Shown here in pieces: positions 8,408 to 16,820 of a stretch of 64,000 bases of DNA (position 1 is its first letter; the number at the start of each line of letters is the position of its first letter). The stretch is taken from contig CAZRIV010000010.1 of the NCBI GenBank assembly GCA_964600235.1, positions 1 to 64,000 on the forward strand, written 5' to 3'. The position numbers were made by a program, and so were the translations under genes. Origin of the DNA: MWEI01 sp964600235 (lineage in GTDB: Bacteria; Desulfobacterota; Desulfomonilia; UBA1062). The notes beneath the pieces were generated by a model. That model saw only the letters and a program-made list of their open reading frames with translations, was not told where the DNA came from and made no database searches.

Positions 8408-10057
8408 ATGAAAAAAAGTACAAAGACTCTGTTTTTAAGGCCGGTGTTGTTCCAGGAGACGATTACCGCTGTAATCGTCGTTCCCATGCTCCTGTTTTTC
8501 TTCATGAACATTTCTCCGGGGGTGAAAGAGCACTTCATCTCTGCAGCCATTGGCGGACTCAATGCGGCCAACCTGTGCCTCTTCATAGGCCTTGCGGTAA
8601 AGTTTTTCCTTGTCCGGCCTGCCATGCAGGTCATGGAAAAGGACAATGCCTCCCCCGAAGAGATCCGGCGCGCCATCCGCCTGGCATCCATCCTTCCCCT
8701 TGCAGAGGGTATCGCCGTATTTTTCCGCTTTGCCCTGATCGGGACCATCATTGCCATAGTACCCATGTACATGAAGGGGTTCGTCAACTACGAAGAGTTC
8801 TGGACCGGGGTCAATACCCTCATCATGACAGGACTGCTGCTCATCCCGTTCTTCTACCTTGCCTCGGAGAACAGCCTGGTGCCGTTCTACCAGAGATGCA
8901 ACATGAAGGGCATTCTCGATAAGGATTCAGGCCTTTTCCGCATGGGCCTCAACCAGAAGCTCCTCATAACCATCCTCTTCATCGCCCTGTCCCCCATCGG
9001 GAACCTGCTTGGACTCATCTATCTTTCCATATTCACCAAACTTCAGCTGGCAGGCGTGCAGCTGGCATTCTTCCTTATTCTGGCACAGACCATCATCATG
9101 ACCTTCCTCAACGGTTTTCTGCTCATGAAGAGCCTCTCCCTGTCGGTGGGGAGCATGTCGGAGATGTTCGAGGAGATGGCGTCGGGGCAGGGGGACCTGA
9201 CCAAGCGGCTGAACGTGACGGGGCTGAGCGAGGTGGGGAGGCTGGCCTTCTGGTTCAACGAGTTCATGAACGACATCGAGCAGATCGTGGGGCATGTCAG
9301 GGAGACGTCATTGCAGCTGCACCAGAGCATAGAAGAGGTGAGCGGCGGGTCGCAGGACCTGTCGCAGGCGACCCAGGAGCAGGCGGCGGCGGTGGAGGAG
9401 ATCTCGGCATCCATCGAGGAGATGAACGGGACGGTGCTGCACAACGCGGACCTGATCCGGGAGGGGCAGGACACGTCGAACGCGATCACCAAGCTCATCG
9501 AGCACAGCAGGCAGGTGTTCGCGGACCTGATGAAGGCGATCCAGGGGATATCCCTGGATTCGAAGAAGATCGGGGACATCGTGCTGACGGTGAACGAGGT
9601 GGCCTTCCACACGAACCTTCTGGCGCTGAACGCCTCGGTGGAGGCGGCCCGGGCGGGCGAGCACGGGAAGGGGTTTGCGGTGGTGGCGGGGGAGGTGCGC
9701 TCGCTGGCGCAGCGGTCGGCCCAGGCGGCCGGGGAGATCAAGACGCTGATCCAGGGGACGGTGGGCCGGATCAGGAACGGGGACGAGATGATGGCCAAGA
9801 CGTCGTCGTCGCTGGAAGACCTCATGAGCCGGATGGAGTTTTTCTTCCGGATGATGGAGGTGATCAGCACGTCGAGCACGGAGCAGACGCAGAACATCGG
9901 GGAGCTGAGCCGGGCCATATCGCAGATAGACGGGTCCACGCAGCACAATGCCTCGACGGTGGAGGAGCTGGCGAGCACGCTGGAAAACCTGCGTACCGTG
10001 GCCAATGTCCTGGCCGAGGACGTGCAGAAGTTCAAGACCTCACAGGTGGTTGATTGA
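8408..10057 (+). CDS. Methyl-accepting chemotaxis protein 3
   Basis: 549 residues. The first 150 or so (membrane helices 1-4) are its own, while from about residue 150 to the last dozen residues the protein equals receptor 1 except for a Met/Leu change (ASTMENL against ASTLENL). Six membrane helices, HAMP-like linker and chemoreceptor signalling domain as in gene 1. Because only the first helices differ, genes 1 and 3 probably give receptors with different membrane-facing sensors and an identical signalling end. Ribosome site GGGTGGGGG. The transcript ends in the hairpin at 10098-10134. Confidence 0.9.
   Translation: MKKSTKTLFLRPVLFQETITAVIVVPMLLFFFMNISPGVKEHFISAAIGGLNAANLCLFIGLAVKFFLVRPAMQVMEKDNASPEEIRRAIRLASILPLAEGIAVFFRFALIGTIIAIVPMYMKGFVNYEEFWTGVNTLIMTGLLLIPFFYLASENSLVPFYQRCNMKGILDKDSGLFRMGLNQKLLITILFIALSPIGNLLGLIYLSIFTKLQLAGVQLAFFLILAQTIIMTFLNGFLLMKSLSLSVGSMSEMFEEMASGQGDLTKRLNVTGLSEVGRLAFWFNEFMNDIEQIVGHVRETSLQLHQSIEEVSGGSQDLSQATQEQAAAVEEISASIEEMNGTVLHNADLIREGQDTSNAITKLIEHSRQVFADLMKAIQGISLDSKKIGDIVLTVNEVAFHTNLLALNASVEAARAGEHGKGFAVVAGEVRSLAQRSAQAAGEIKTLIQGTVGRIRNGDEMMAKTSSSLEDLMSRMEFFFRMMEVISTSSTEQTQNIGELSRAISQIDGSTQHNASTVEELASTLENLRTVANVLAEDVQKFKTSQVVD
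8855..9979 (+). repeat. Near-identical 1.1 kb copy B (within receptor gene 3)
   Basis: Partner of 4986-6110. The abrupt boundaries inside two otherwise different genes point to gene conversion or a recent partial duplication rather than to whole-gene duplication. Confidence 0.85.
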
Positions 10058-10097
10058 AGGCGGAACCGTAGCTACTTCGTCCAGAACGCCTTTACAG

Positions 10098-10134
10098 AGA
10101 GGCAAGGACTGAGAGGGTCTCAGGCCTTGCCTCT
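10098..10134. terminator. Bidirectional terminator between receptor gene 3 and pabBC
   Basis: AGAGGCAAGG (10098-10107) pairs with CCTTGCCTCT (10125-10134); inside, CTGAGA (10109-10114) pairs with TCTCAG (10118-10123) around GGG. The hairpin serves convergent genes: the pabBC stop codon lies within it (10120-10122). Confidence 0.75.
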
Positions 10135-11901
10135 TTCATATTCTGAAGAATTTTCCAGGACCGCCTCCCTCATCTTCCTGACCGAATTGATGAGATAGAT
10201 GTGTGTGCAGTCCCGCAGCTCGTTTATCCTGATCACCCGCTCCCTGACCTCCCCGCTCCTGATGAGCACGGAGCGGTAAACGCCGCCCAGGAGTCCGCAC
10301 TCTACAGGAGGTGTGAAAAGCCCTTCACGCATTTCCACTACCACGTTTGCCATACAGCCCTCGGTCAGCTCGCCGTTCTCGTTGAAGAGCAGGACATCGT
10401 CACAGCCCGGGCAGGCATTGATTGCCCTGCTGTATGTGCCCCGGTTGGTGGTCTTGTGGTACAGGAAGGGGTCTCTTCGGTCAATGGGGTGCCCGGCAAG
10501 GCAGACCTTGATGGGCCCTGTGGCCGGTCCCGTTGTCAGGGGCTCCGCAGTGACGGATACCTGTCCGTTTTTCGCCACGAGAAGACGCACCTTGTTCGCA
10601 TCCGAACCCAGCGTGAGAGTTATCCCCTGGAGCTCCCTGAGGATGCTTTCCCCCTCCAGGGTGAAACCGAAATATTCCGCCGAAGATTTGAGGCGCGCCA
10701 TGTGCCCGTCAAGCAGGAAGTATCCGCCATAAGGTGTCCACAGGATGCTCTCCAGCAGAGAGAAATCAGGGTACTCCCGTGTCAGTACCAGCGCCTTAGT
10801 CCGGCACTCCTCGAACTCCTGCGACTCGTCCGAGTCCCAGACGATGCCCCCGCCCACCCCGTAGAGGGCCTCCTTTTTCACCTTGTCCACCACCACGGTG
10901 CGTATGGCCACGTTGAACTGGGCCTGTCTGCCCGGGCCGACATGGCCGATGGCGCCGGTATAGAGGCCCCGGGGTGTGGTCTCGATCTCAGAGATGATAC
11001 GCATGGTCCGGGTCTTGGGCGCCCCGGTGATGGAGGCTGCAGGAAAGAGGGCGCTCAGGATACTGACGAGGCTTTCTGTTGTCTGTGCCGTCACCGTTGA
11101 GGTCATCTGCCACAGGGTGGGATATTTCTCCAGGGAAAAGAGCGACGGTACGTGTACACTCCCGCACAGGGCCACACGGCCCATGTCGCTGCGCGTCATG
11201 TCGACGATCATGAGGTTCTCGGCCCTGTTCTTCTCCGAGGTGTGCAGCCACAGGGCCTGTTCCCGGTCATCTTCGAGCATCAGGCCTCTCCTGGCCGTGC
11301 CCTTCATGGGGTATGAGGTGAGCTCGTCACCTCTGAGCGAAAAGAACAGCTCTGGGGAGGCCGAGCACACCGAGAACTCCCCGGTGTCGATGAAACAGGC
11401 GTACCGGGCTCTCTGGGCATGGGCCAGACGGATAAAGCAGGCCCACGGGTCGCCCGCATACATTGAACGCATGCGGAAGGTGTAATTGACCTGGTAGGTA
11501 TCGCCGCCGAGCAGATGTTCCTTTATCCTGCGGATTGCGGCATTGTATTCATCTTCCGAAACGCCCGCATCCCACTGCATGGAATCCGACCCGGGGATGC
11601 TTCTCTCGGAAGGGAGTTCCATGCGCCCTGGCGTGTCGTAGAGCCCGAACCAGACCAGGGGAAACCGGTCCTCCTTGTCACGGACCGCCAGGGAGCTGTC
11701 AAAGGCCGGGGATGCCTCGTAGGCGATGAATCCTGCCGCATGGAGTCCCTGAGAGTTTACCCGTTCCTCCATGAAGGTCAGGGACGGTATCACGTCCTCA
11801 AGCTTCCAGGCCGTGATGACGTGCCTGGGGGAATGGAAGTGCAGCCAGCAGTCCTGACCCTCATCGTAAAGGACGACACAGTCCTTCATGGAAAAGACCA
11901 T
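10120..11901 (-). CDS. pabBC: PabB-PabC fusion: aminodeoxychorismate synthase component I / aminodeoxychorismate lyase
   Basis: 593 residues joining two steps of 4-aminobenzoate (folate precursor) synthesis. The N-terminal two thirds is a chorismate-binding PabB domain: SYPMKGTARRG with the active-site Lys of the PIKGT type, PAASITGAPKTRTM, and a Glu-rich end (WDSDESQEFEEC). From about residue 370 a PabC domain of the PLP fold type IV family follows (YHKTTNRGTYSRA with the PLP Lys; NENGELTEGCMANVVVE). The amidotransferase partner PabA is not in the window. Two in-frame ATGs (11901 and 11889) are possible. The gene is separated from the tetrapyrrole operon by a large inverted repeat. Confidence 0.9.
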   Translation of the reverse strand: MVFSMKDCVVLYDEGQDCWLHFHSPRHVITAWKLEDVIPSLTFMEERVNSQGLHAAGFIAYEASPAFDSSLAVRDKEDRFPLVWFGLYDTPGRMELPSERSIPGSDSMQWDAGVSEDEYNAAIRRIKEHLLGGDTYQVNYTFRMRSMYAGDPWACFIRLAHAQRARYACFIDTGEFSVCSASPELFFSLRGDELTSYPMKGTARRGLMLEDDREQALWLHTSEKNRAENLMIVDMTRSDMGRVALCGSVHVPSLFSLEKYPTLWQMTSTVTAQTTESLVSILSALFPAASITGAPKTRTMRIISEIETTPRGLYTGAIGHVGPGRQAQFNVAIRTVVVDKVKKEALYGVGGGIVWDSDESQEFEECRTKALVLTREYPDFSLLESILWTPYGGYFLLDGHMARLKSSAEYFGFTLEGESILRELQGITLTLGSDANKVRLLVAKNGQVSVTAEPLTTGPATGPIKVCLAGHPIDRRDPFLYHKTTNRGTYSRAINACPGCDDVLLFNENGELTEGCMANVVVEMREGLFTPPVECGLLGGVYRSVLIRSGEVRERVIRINELRDCTHIYLINSVRKMREAVLENSSEYERGKA

Positions 11902-11933
11902 TGATCGGCAGGTATGGAGTCATTGAAAAACAA

Positions 11934-12038
11934 AAAGATCAGCCTGTTCACGAAGCGCATTTTGCCCACAATCAGCAGCTTATTCAAGAGTGTGCGAAAT
12001 GCGCTTCGTGAACAGGTCGAGTTTTTCTCCTGATCTTT
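11934..12038. repeat. Large inverted repeat between ahbC and pabBC
   Basis: A perfect 20-base inverted repeat, CCTGTTCACGAAGCGCATTT (11943-11962) against 11997-12016, with a 34-base loop. It is extended outside by AAAGATCAG (11934-11942) against CTGATCTTT (12030-12038), with a 13-base one-sided bulge. The stem is long and has no T-tract directly after it, so it is unlike a simple terminator. It could be a miniature repeat element or an RNA processing structure at the end of the tetrapyrrole operon. Confidence 0.75.
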
Positions 12039-12078
12039 AAGGGCTGTCATGAGTAATGCATGAATCCTTTGAGATCAA

Positions 12079-13251
12079 TCAGGAGATCTCCTCCTCACTC
12101 AGGTAGCATGCAGGGTCCTCGCCCCAGACATCTCCCGTGGCCGCCTCGGCCCGGGCGCGGAAGTTGCCCGCGCACACGTCGAGCCAGCGGCAGGCTCTGC
12201 ACCTACCCTGTACATGATCCTTCTTGTTCTTGAGCTTCATGAGGAAGTCGTTGTCCCGGTTGTCCCAGATGTCAGGGAAGCTGTTTTTCAAGACATTGCC
12301 CAGCACCTTTGTGCGCCAGAACTGGTCGGGGTACACATCGCCGTCCCAGTTGATGCACCCGATGCCCAGACCCGAAGAATTGCCCGCGTTCATCTTCAGG
12401 AGCTCCAGCACCTCTCCTGTGCGGGAGCTGCCCTGCCGCTTCATGCGCAGGTACAGGTACGGTCCGTCCGCATGGTTGTCCACGGTGAGCACCTCGACAT
12501 CCCTTCCGGCATCGATCATTTCCTTGGTGCGGTCCATGATGAGGTCAAGGGTCTGCCTGGTCTGTTCGTGCGTCAGGTCTTCGGCCATGAGCTCTTTGGC
12601 CCTGCCCGTATAGACCAGGTGGTAGAAGCAGATCCTGGGGATGCCCTCGTTTTGCATGAGGTCGAAGATGCCCCCGATCTGGTCCGCGTTTAGCCGGTTC
12701 ATGGTGAAGCGGAGCCCCACCTTGATGTCCTGGTGCATGGCGTTGTAGATGCCCCTGACGGCGTCCTTGTATGCGCCGGCTACCCCCCTGAAGGTGTCGT
12801 TCACCTCCTCCAGTCCGTCCAGGCTCACCCCGATGTAGGAAAGGCCAAGGTCTGCGAACCGCATGGCCATGTCTTTCGTGATGAGCGTACCGTTGGTGGA
12901 TATGACGGCGCGCATGCCGGACTTCACCACTGCCTCGATGAGCCGGGGGAGGTCGCTCCGCATGGTGGGCTCTCCGCCCGAGAAGAGGACCACCGGGGCC
13001 CCGTAATCGGCCAGGGTCGCGATCAGCTCGAGTCCCTGCTTGGTGGTGAGCTCACGCGCGGCCCTGCCCGCGGATGCGTAGCAGTGCACGCATTTCAGGT
13101 TGCAGGCGCTCGTGATGTTCCAGACCACCACGGGTTTCTTGTCCGAAGAGAACTGGAGCAGGTGCGACGGGAGCTCTTTCGAGGAGCGGCCGTAGCGCAG
13201 GGGGTCGGATGCCTCAACCGTGCCGCAGTAGAGTTTCGATATGCCGATCAT
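12079..13251 (-). CDS. ahbC: Radical SAM protein AhbC (12,18-didecarboxysiroheme deacetylase)
   Basis: 390 residues. The radical SAM cluster motif CNLKCVHC (CxxxCxxC) is near residue 52, and a C-terminal SPASM-like Cys set (CRACRWLDVCAGNFRARAE) would bind a second Fe-S cluster. The N-terminus MIGISKLYCGTVEASDPLRYG matches what I know of AhbC, which removes two acetate side chains from didecarboxysiroheme to give Fe-coproporphyrin III in the siroheme-dependent heme pathway of sulfate reducers and archaea. AhbD is related, but its N-terminus differs. It overlaps cobA-hemD by ATGA, so the whole tetrapyrrole operon ends here. ahbA, ahbB and ahbD are not in the window. Confidence 0.85.
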   Translation of the reverse strand: MIGISKLYCGTVEASDPLRYGRSSKELPSHLLQFSSDKKPVVVWNITSACNLKCVHCYASAGRAARELTTKQGLELIATLADYGAPVVLFSGGEPTMRSDLPRLIEAVVKSGMRAVISTNGTLITKDMAMRFADLGLSYIGVSLDGLEEVNDTFRGVAGAYKDAVRGIYNAMHQDIKVGLRFTMNRLNADQIGGIFDLMQNEGIPRICFYHLVYTGRAKELMAEDLTHEQTRQTLDLIMDRTKEMIDAGRDVEVLTVDNHADGPYLYLRMKRQGSSRTGEVLELLKMNAGNSSGLGIGCINWDGDVYPDQFWRTKVLGNVLKNSFPDIWDNRDNDFLMKLKNKKDHVQGRCRACRWLDVCAGNFRARAEAATGDVWGEDPACYLSEEEIS

Positions 13252-14729
13252 GATGATTCTCCTGTAAGGGCTGCAATGATGCCCTCGTCGGTGTATTCCG
13301 ATGCCGTGAGCGCCGCTTTAAGCCCGTATTTCTCGAGGGCCTGGGCCGTGACCGGGCCGATGGCCACGAGCCTCTTGGAGGCGAGGCGCTCTTTGTCGTC
13401 CTTGACCAGGGCCATGGCGTGGCGAACACCCGACGGGCTCGTGAACACGGCGGTGTCCACCGCGTCCAGTGCGGCGACGAACGTGTCCGTGCTCGCCTGC
13501 TCAGGCATGACGGTGTCGTAGACCAAGATCTCATCCACGGTTGCGCCGCGTTTTTGAAGCGCTTCAACGAGCACTGGCCGCGCCCCTTTCGCCCGGGGCA
13601 GGCACACCTTTTTCCCCGAGAACTCCCGGTCCTTGAGCAGCTCCACGATGCCCTCGGCCCTGAATTCGGATGCCATGCCGTCCGCAATCACCCCGAAGTC
13701 CTTCAGGGCGTCCCTGGTCTTGGGGCCGATGCAGAACACCTCCACGGCAGAGAGTGCCCTGGCGTCCCTGCCTGAAGAATAGAGCCTCTCGAAGAACAGT
13801 CCCACCGCGTTCTGCGAGGTGAAGATAAGCATGGTATAGGTGGTCAGGTCAGGGATTTCAAAGGGCAGGGCATCGATCTCGATGAGCGGGTACACAAGTG
13901 CCCTCGCACCCGCGGAGGCAAAGAGGGACGCGGTCTGGAGGGCCAGGTGGCCGGGCCTTGTGATGAGTACGGACATGCCGGAAAGAGGCAGGTCTTTCTT
14001 CATTGACAGCTTTTCGCTCAGGCTCACTACCTTGCCCACCACGATAATGCTGGGCGAGGCGAAGCCTTTATGCTGAGACTCTTGCCCTACACAAGCAAGG
14101 GTAGAGATCAGCTGGCGCTGGGAAGGGGTCGTCGCGTCCTGGATCACGGCGCACGGTGTGTCAGGGGCCATGCCTTCTTCCATGAGCCTGGCTGCGATGG
14201 CGCCTATCCTGCCCGCACCCATGAGGAACACGATGGTGCCAGGTTCCTTGGCCAGATGGGGCCAGTCCATGAAGCCGGATTCCTTGGTGGGGTCCTCGTG
14301 GGCCGTGATGAAGGTTACCGAGGCTGCGAGTCCCCGGTGCGTGGGCGGGATGCCTGCGCTCAGGGGGCCTGCTATGGCCGAGGTGATGCCCGGCACGATC
14401 TCGACGGGGATGCCGTGCTCGCGCAGGTAAAGGGCCTCTTCGCCGCCCCTGCCGAAGATGCACGGGTCGCCGCCTTTTACCCGGGCCACAACGAGTCCCT
14501 CCCGGGCGAGCCCCAGGAGGAGCTCATTGATCTGAGGCTGCTTCATGTACTCCTTGCCGGCGCGCTTCCCCACATAGATCTTCCGGGAGTCTTTCGGGGC
14601 GAGGCCGAGGATTTCCTCGGGAATGAGGTCGTCATAGACCACGGCGTCGCATCCTTCCATGATGCGTTTCGCCTTCAGCGTGATGAGCTCCGGATCGCCC
14701 GGACCTGCCCCGACGAGATAGACCTTCAT
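13248..14729 (-). CDS. cobA-hemD: Uroporphyrinogen-III C-methyltransferase / uroporphyrinogen-III synthase fusion
   Basis: 493 residues. Residues 1-240 are a SUMT (CobA/CysG-C) domain: VYLVGAGPGDPELITLKA at the N-terminus, the GGDPCIFGRGGEE loop and a GITSAIAGPLSAGIP stretch. From about residue 245 a HemD domain follows, which closes hydroxymethylbilane to uroporphyrinogen III (VLITRPGHLA, FTSQNAV, FTSPSGVRHA). One protein therefore makes uroporphyrinogen III and methylates it to precorrin-2, the branch towards siroheme, cobalamin and siroheme-derived heme. Start ATG overlaps the hemC stop (ATGA) and its own stop overlaps ahbC in the same way. Confidence 0.94.
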   Translation of the reverse strand: MKVYLVGAGPGDPELITLKAKRIMEGCDAVVYDDLIPEEILGLAPKDSRKIYVGKRAGKEYMKQPQINELLLGLAREGLVVARVKGGDPCIFGRGGEEALYLREHGIPVEIVPGITSAIAGPLSAGIPPTHRGLAASVTFITAHEDPTKESGFMDWPHLAKEPGTIVFLMGAGRIGAIAARLMEEGMAPDTPCAVIQDATTPSQRQLISTLACVGQESQHKGFASPSIIVVGKVVSLSEKLSMKKDLPLSGMSVLITRPGHLALQTASLFASAGARALVYPLIEIDALPFEIPDLTTYTMLIFTSQNAVGLFFERLYSSGRDARALSAVEVFCIGPKTRDALKDFGVIADGMASEFRAEGIVELLKDREFSGKKVCLPRAKGARPVLVEALQKRGATVDEILVYDTVMPEQASTDTFVAALDAVDTAVFTSPSGVRHAMALVKDDKERLASKRLVAIGPVTAQALEKYGLKAALTASEYTDEGIIAALTGESS

Positions 14730-15616
14730 GAAAAGGTGTCTCCGTGTATCTTCTCCAGGAGCATTTCCGCCAGCCTTCCCCCCACATCGGGGTTGAGGTC
14801 CTTCAGCGCCATCCGTGCAAGGACCTTTTCGTCTTCGGAGCCGAGCATGCCGATGATGGATATCTGCTCCCCATCCATTACGGCCAGGGCGCCTGCGGGA
14901 AGATTGCAGTCCGCCCCGAGCTTTGCCAGAAAGGCCCTCTCAGCCTCGGCGCAGATCCTGGTTTGTGCATGGTCGAGCATGGTAAGCATCCCTGTCAGAT
15001 CCCGGTCTTCTTTTCTGCATTCAATGGCTATTATGCCCTGGCCGGGAGAGGGTATCATCTTTTGGGGATCAATGGCAATGCCCGGTGGCAGCCCCAGCCT
15101 GATGACCCCTGCTGCGGCCAGGATCACCCCGTCGAGGCCCTCTCCAACCTTTTTCAGCCTGGTGGGCACATTCCCCCTGATGTCCATGATGGTTATGTCG
15201 GGCCTGAGCATCCGGATCTGGCACCTCCTGCGCATGCTGGAAGTACCGATGGCGGACCCTTCGGGCAGGGTGTCCAGGTCGTAGTCCCCTGTGGAAAAGA
15301 GCATGTCCGAGGGGTTTTCCCTCTTGAGATATGCGCCGATGGTCAGCCCCTCGGGCAGGATCGCCTGCATGTCTTTGAGGCTGTGCACGGCCATGTCGAT
15401 GGTGTTGCCGAGGAGCTGTCTTTCGATGTCCTTGACGAACACGCCCTTGCCGCCGATGGCATCCAGAGGCGCCTCGGAGAGGATGTCACCCCTGGTCCTG
15501 ATGGTGACGACCTCGGTAGCCACCCCGGGCACGGCCTCCTGCAGCGCGGTCCTTACCATCTCGGTCTGGGTGAGCGCCAGGGCGCTACCCCTTGTGCCGA
15601 TCCGAATAGTCCTCAT
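14726..15616 (-). CDS. hemC: Hydroxymethylbilane synthase (porphobilinogen deaminase)
   Basis: 296 residues, full length. It polymerises four porphobilinogens into hydroxymethylbilane. The N-terminus IRIGTRGSALALTQTE is diagnostic, HSLKDMQA is the substrate-binding stretch, and the Cys of LGADCNLPAG carries the dipyrromethane cofactor. The gene overlaps hemA by 32 bases and cobA-hemD by four. hemB, which makes its substrate, is not in the window. Confidence 0.95.
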   Translation of the reverse strand: MRTIRIGTRGSALALTQTEMVRTALQEAVPGVATEVVTIRTRGDILSEAPLDAIGGKGVFVKDIERQLLGNTIDMAVHSLKDMQAILPEGLTIGAYLKRENPSDMLFSTGDYDLDTLPEGSAIGTSSMRRRCQIRMLRPDITIMDIRGNVPTRLKKVGEGLDGVILAAAGVIRLGLPPGIAIDPQKMIPSPGQGIIAIECRKEDRDLTGMLTMLDHAQTRICAEAERAFLAKLGADCNLPAGALAVMDGEQISIIGMLGSEDEKVLARMALKDLNPDVGGRLAEMLLEKIHGDTFS

Positions 15617-16820
15617 CGAGAAGGAATATCCTCCTTACATAGTCTATATATTTTACGCCCGGGTGCTCCTTCAGAAAGCTCACGGGCCGGTGGAGCATCC
15701 GCTTGTACGAACTGCGCAGGGTCTGTTCCACCCTGGTTTTCTCATCTGCAGAGAGGGGCAGCCCCCTGATCTGGTCTTCAATATGGGTTTCCATGAGGGC
15801 GAACAGGTCCTTGATGGTGGACTGGGCGGACAGGGAGTCCAGCCATCTGGCGAACTTGACCGCCTCCTCGTTTATGATGGACATGGCACGTCCTGCCTCG
15901 GCCTGGCGGTGGGTGAAGTGTTTGTCCACGATGGCCTTCAATGCGTCGATGTCGTAGAGGTAGCAGTTGTAGCACTTGCCGACGGACTCTTCCACATCCC
16001 TGGGTACCGCGATGTCGACGATGATGATGGGCCGGTTCTTCCTGGCCTTCATGACCGGGACCATCATTTCGCGGGTTATGATGGGGTGCGTCGAACCGGT
16101 GGAGGTGATGACGATGTCGCTTGCGGCGAGCTCGTCCGGCAAACTCTCAAAGGGCATGGCAATGCCGCCCAGCTCGCCGGCAAGGCCGCATGCCGCGCTC
16201 AAGGTGCGGTTGATGATGTGGAGCTGCCTTACACCCCTGTCCTTCAGACGCCTGGCAGCGATGCCCGCCATGTCGCCTGCCCCGACTACCAGCACGGAAC
16301 TTTCGGTCAGGTCCTCGAAGATGTGCTCGGCCAGCTCCACGGCCTCCGATGCCACGGACACGGGATACGACCCGATGCTCGTCTCGGTGCGGATGCGTTT
16401 GGCGGTCCTGAACGAGCGGTGCAGGGCCTTGTTCAATATGGTATCCGTGATGTTCGTGGCAAGGGCCTGCCGGTAGGCGTCTTTCAACTGCCCGAGGATC
16501 TGGGGTTCGCCCAGGACCAGCGAGTCGAGTCCCGAGGCCACCATGAAGAGGTGGTGGACGGCATCTTCTCCGCTCGTGAACTCGGCGACCTTTTCGATCC
16601 GTGCGGCATCTATCCCGGAAAGAGAGGCCATAAGAGCCAGGAGGGCGTCCTTTTCCAGGCCGGTATAGTACACCTCGGTGCGGTTGCAGGTATTCAAGGG
16701 GAAGGCCTCGGCGTCTTTCCCGAGCATGGCCTTGAGATCGGCGGGTTCGACCCTGATGCGCTCCCTCATGTCCACAGGCGCGTTCTTATGGTTGATGCTG
16801 ACGCAGCAGATCCGTTCCAT
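15585..16820 (-). CDS. hemA: Glutamyl-tRNA reductase
   Basis: 411 residues. It catalyses the first committed step of tetrapyrrole synthesis, glutamyl-tRNA to glutamate-1-semialdehyde with NADPH. The catalytic Cys is in LNTCNRTEVYY (about residue 50), followed by HLFMVASGLDSLVLGEPQIL, the NADP-binding GAGDMAGIAARRL, and a C-terminal dimerisation helix. I place the start at 16820 (MERICCVSINHK), where ATG overlaps the TGA of the upstream membrane gene; the longer open frame upstream is not part of the family. Confidence 0.95.
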   Translation of the reverse strand: MERICCVSINHKNAPVDMRERIRVEPADLKAMLGKDAEAFPLNTCNRTEVYYTGLEKDALLALMASLSGIDAARIEKVAEFTSGEDAVHHLFMVASGLDSLVLGEPQILGQLKDAYRQALATNITDTILNKALHRSFRTAKRIRTETSIGSYPVSVASEAVELAEHIFEDLTESSVLVVGAGDMAGIAARRLKDRGVRQLHIINRTLSAACGLAGELGGIAMPFESLPDELAASDIVITSTGSTHPIITREMMVPVMKARKNRPIIIVDIAVPRDVEESVGKCYNCYLYDIDALKAIVDKHFTHRQAEAGRAMSIINEEAVKFARWLDSLSAQSTIKDLFALMETHIEDQIRGLPLSADEKTRVEQTLRSSYKRMLHRPVSFLKEHPGVKYIDYVRRIFLLDEDYSDRHKG

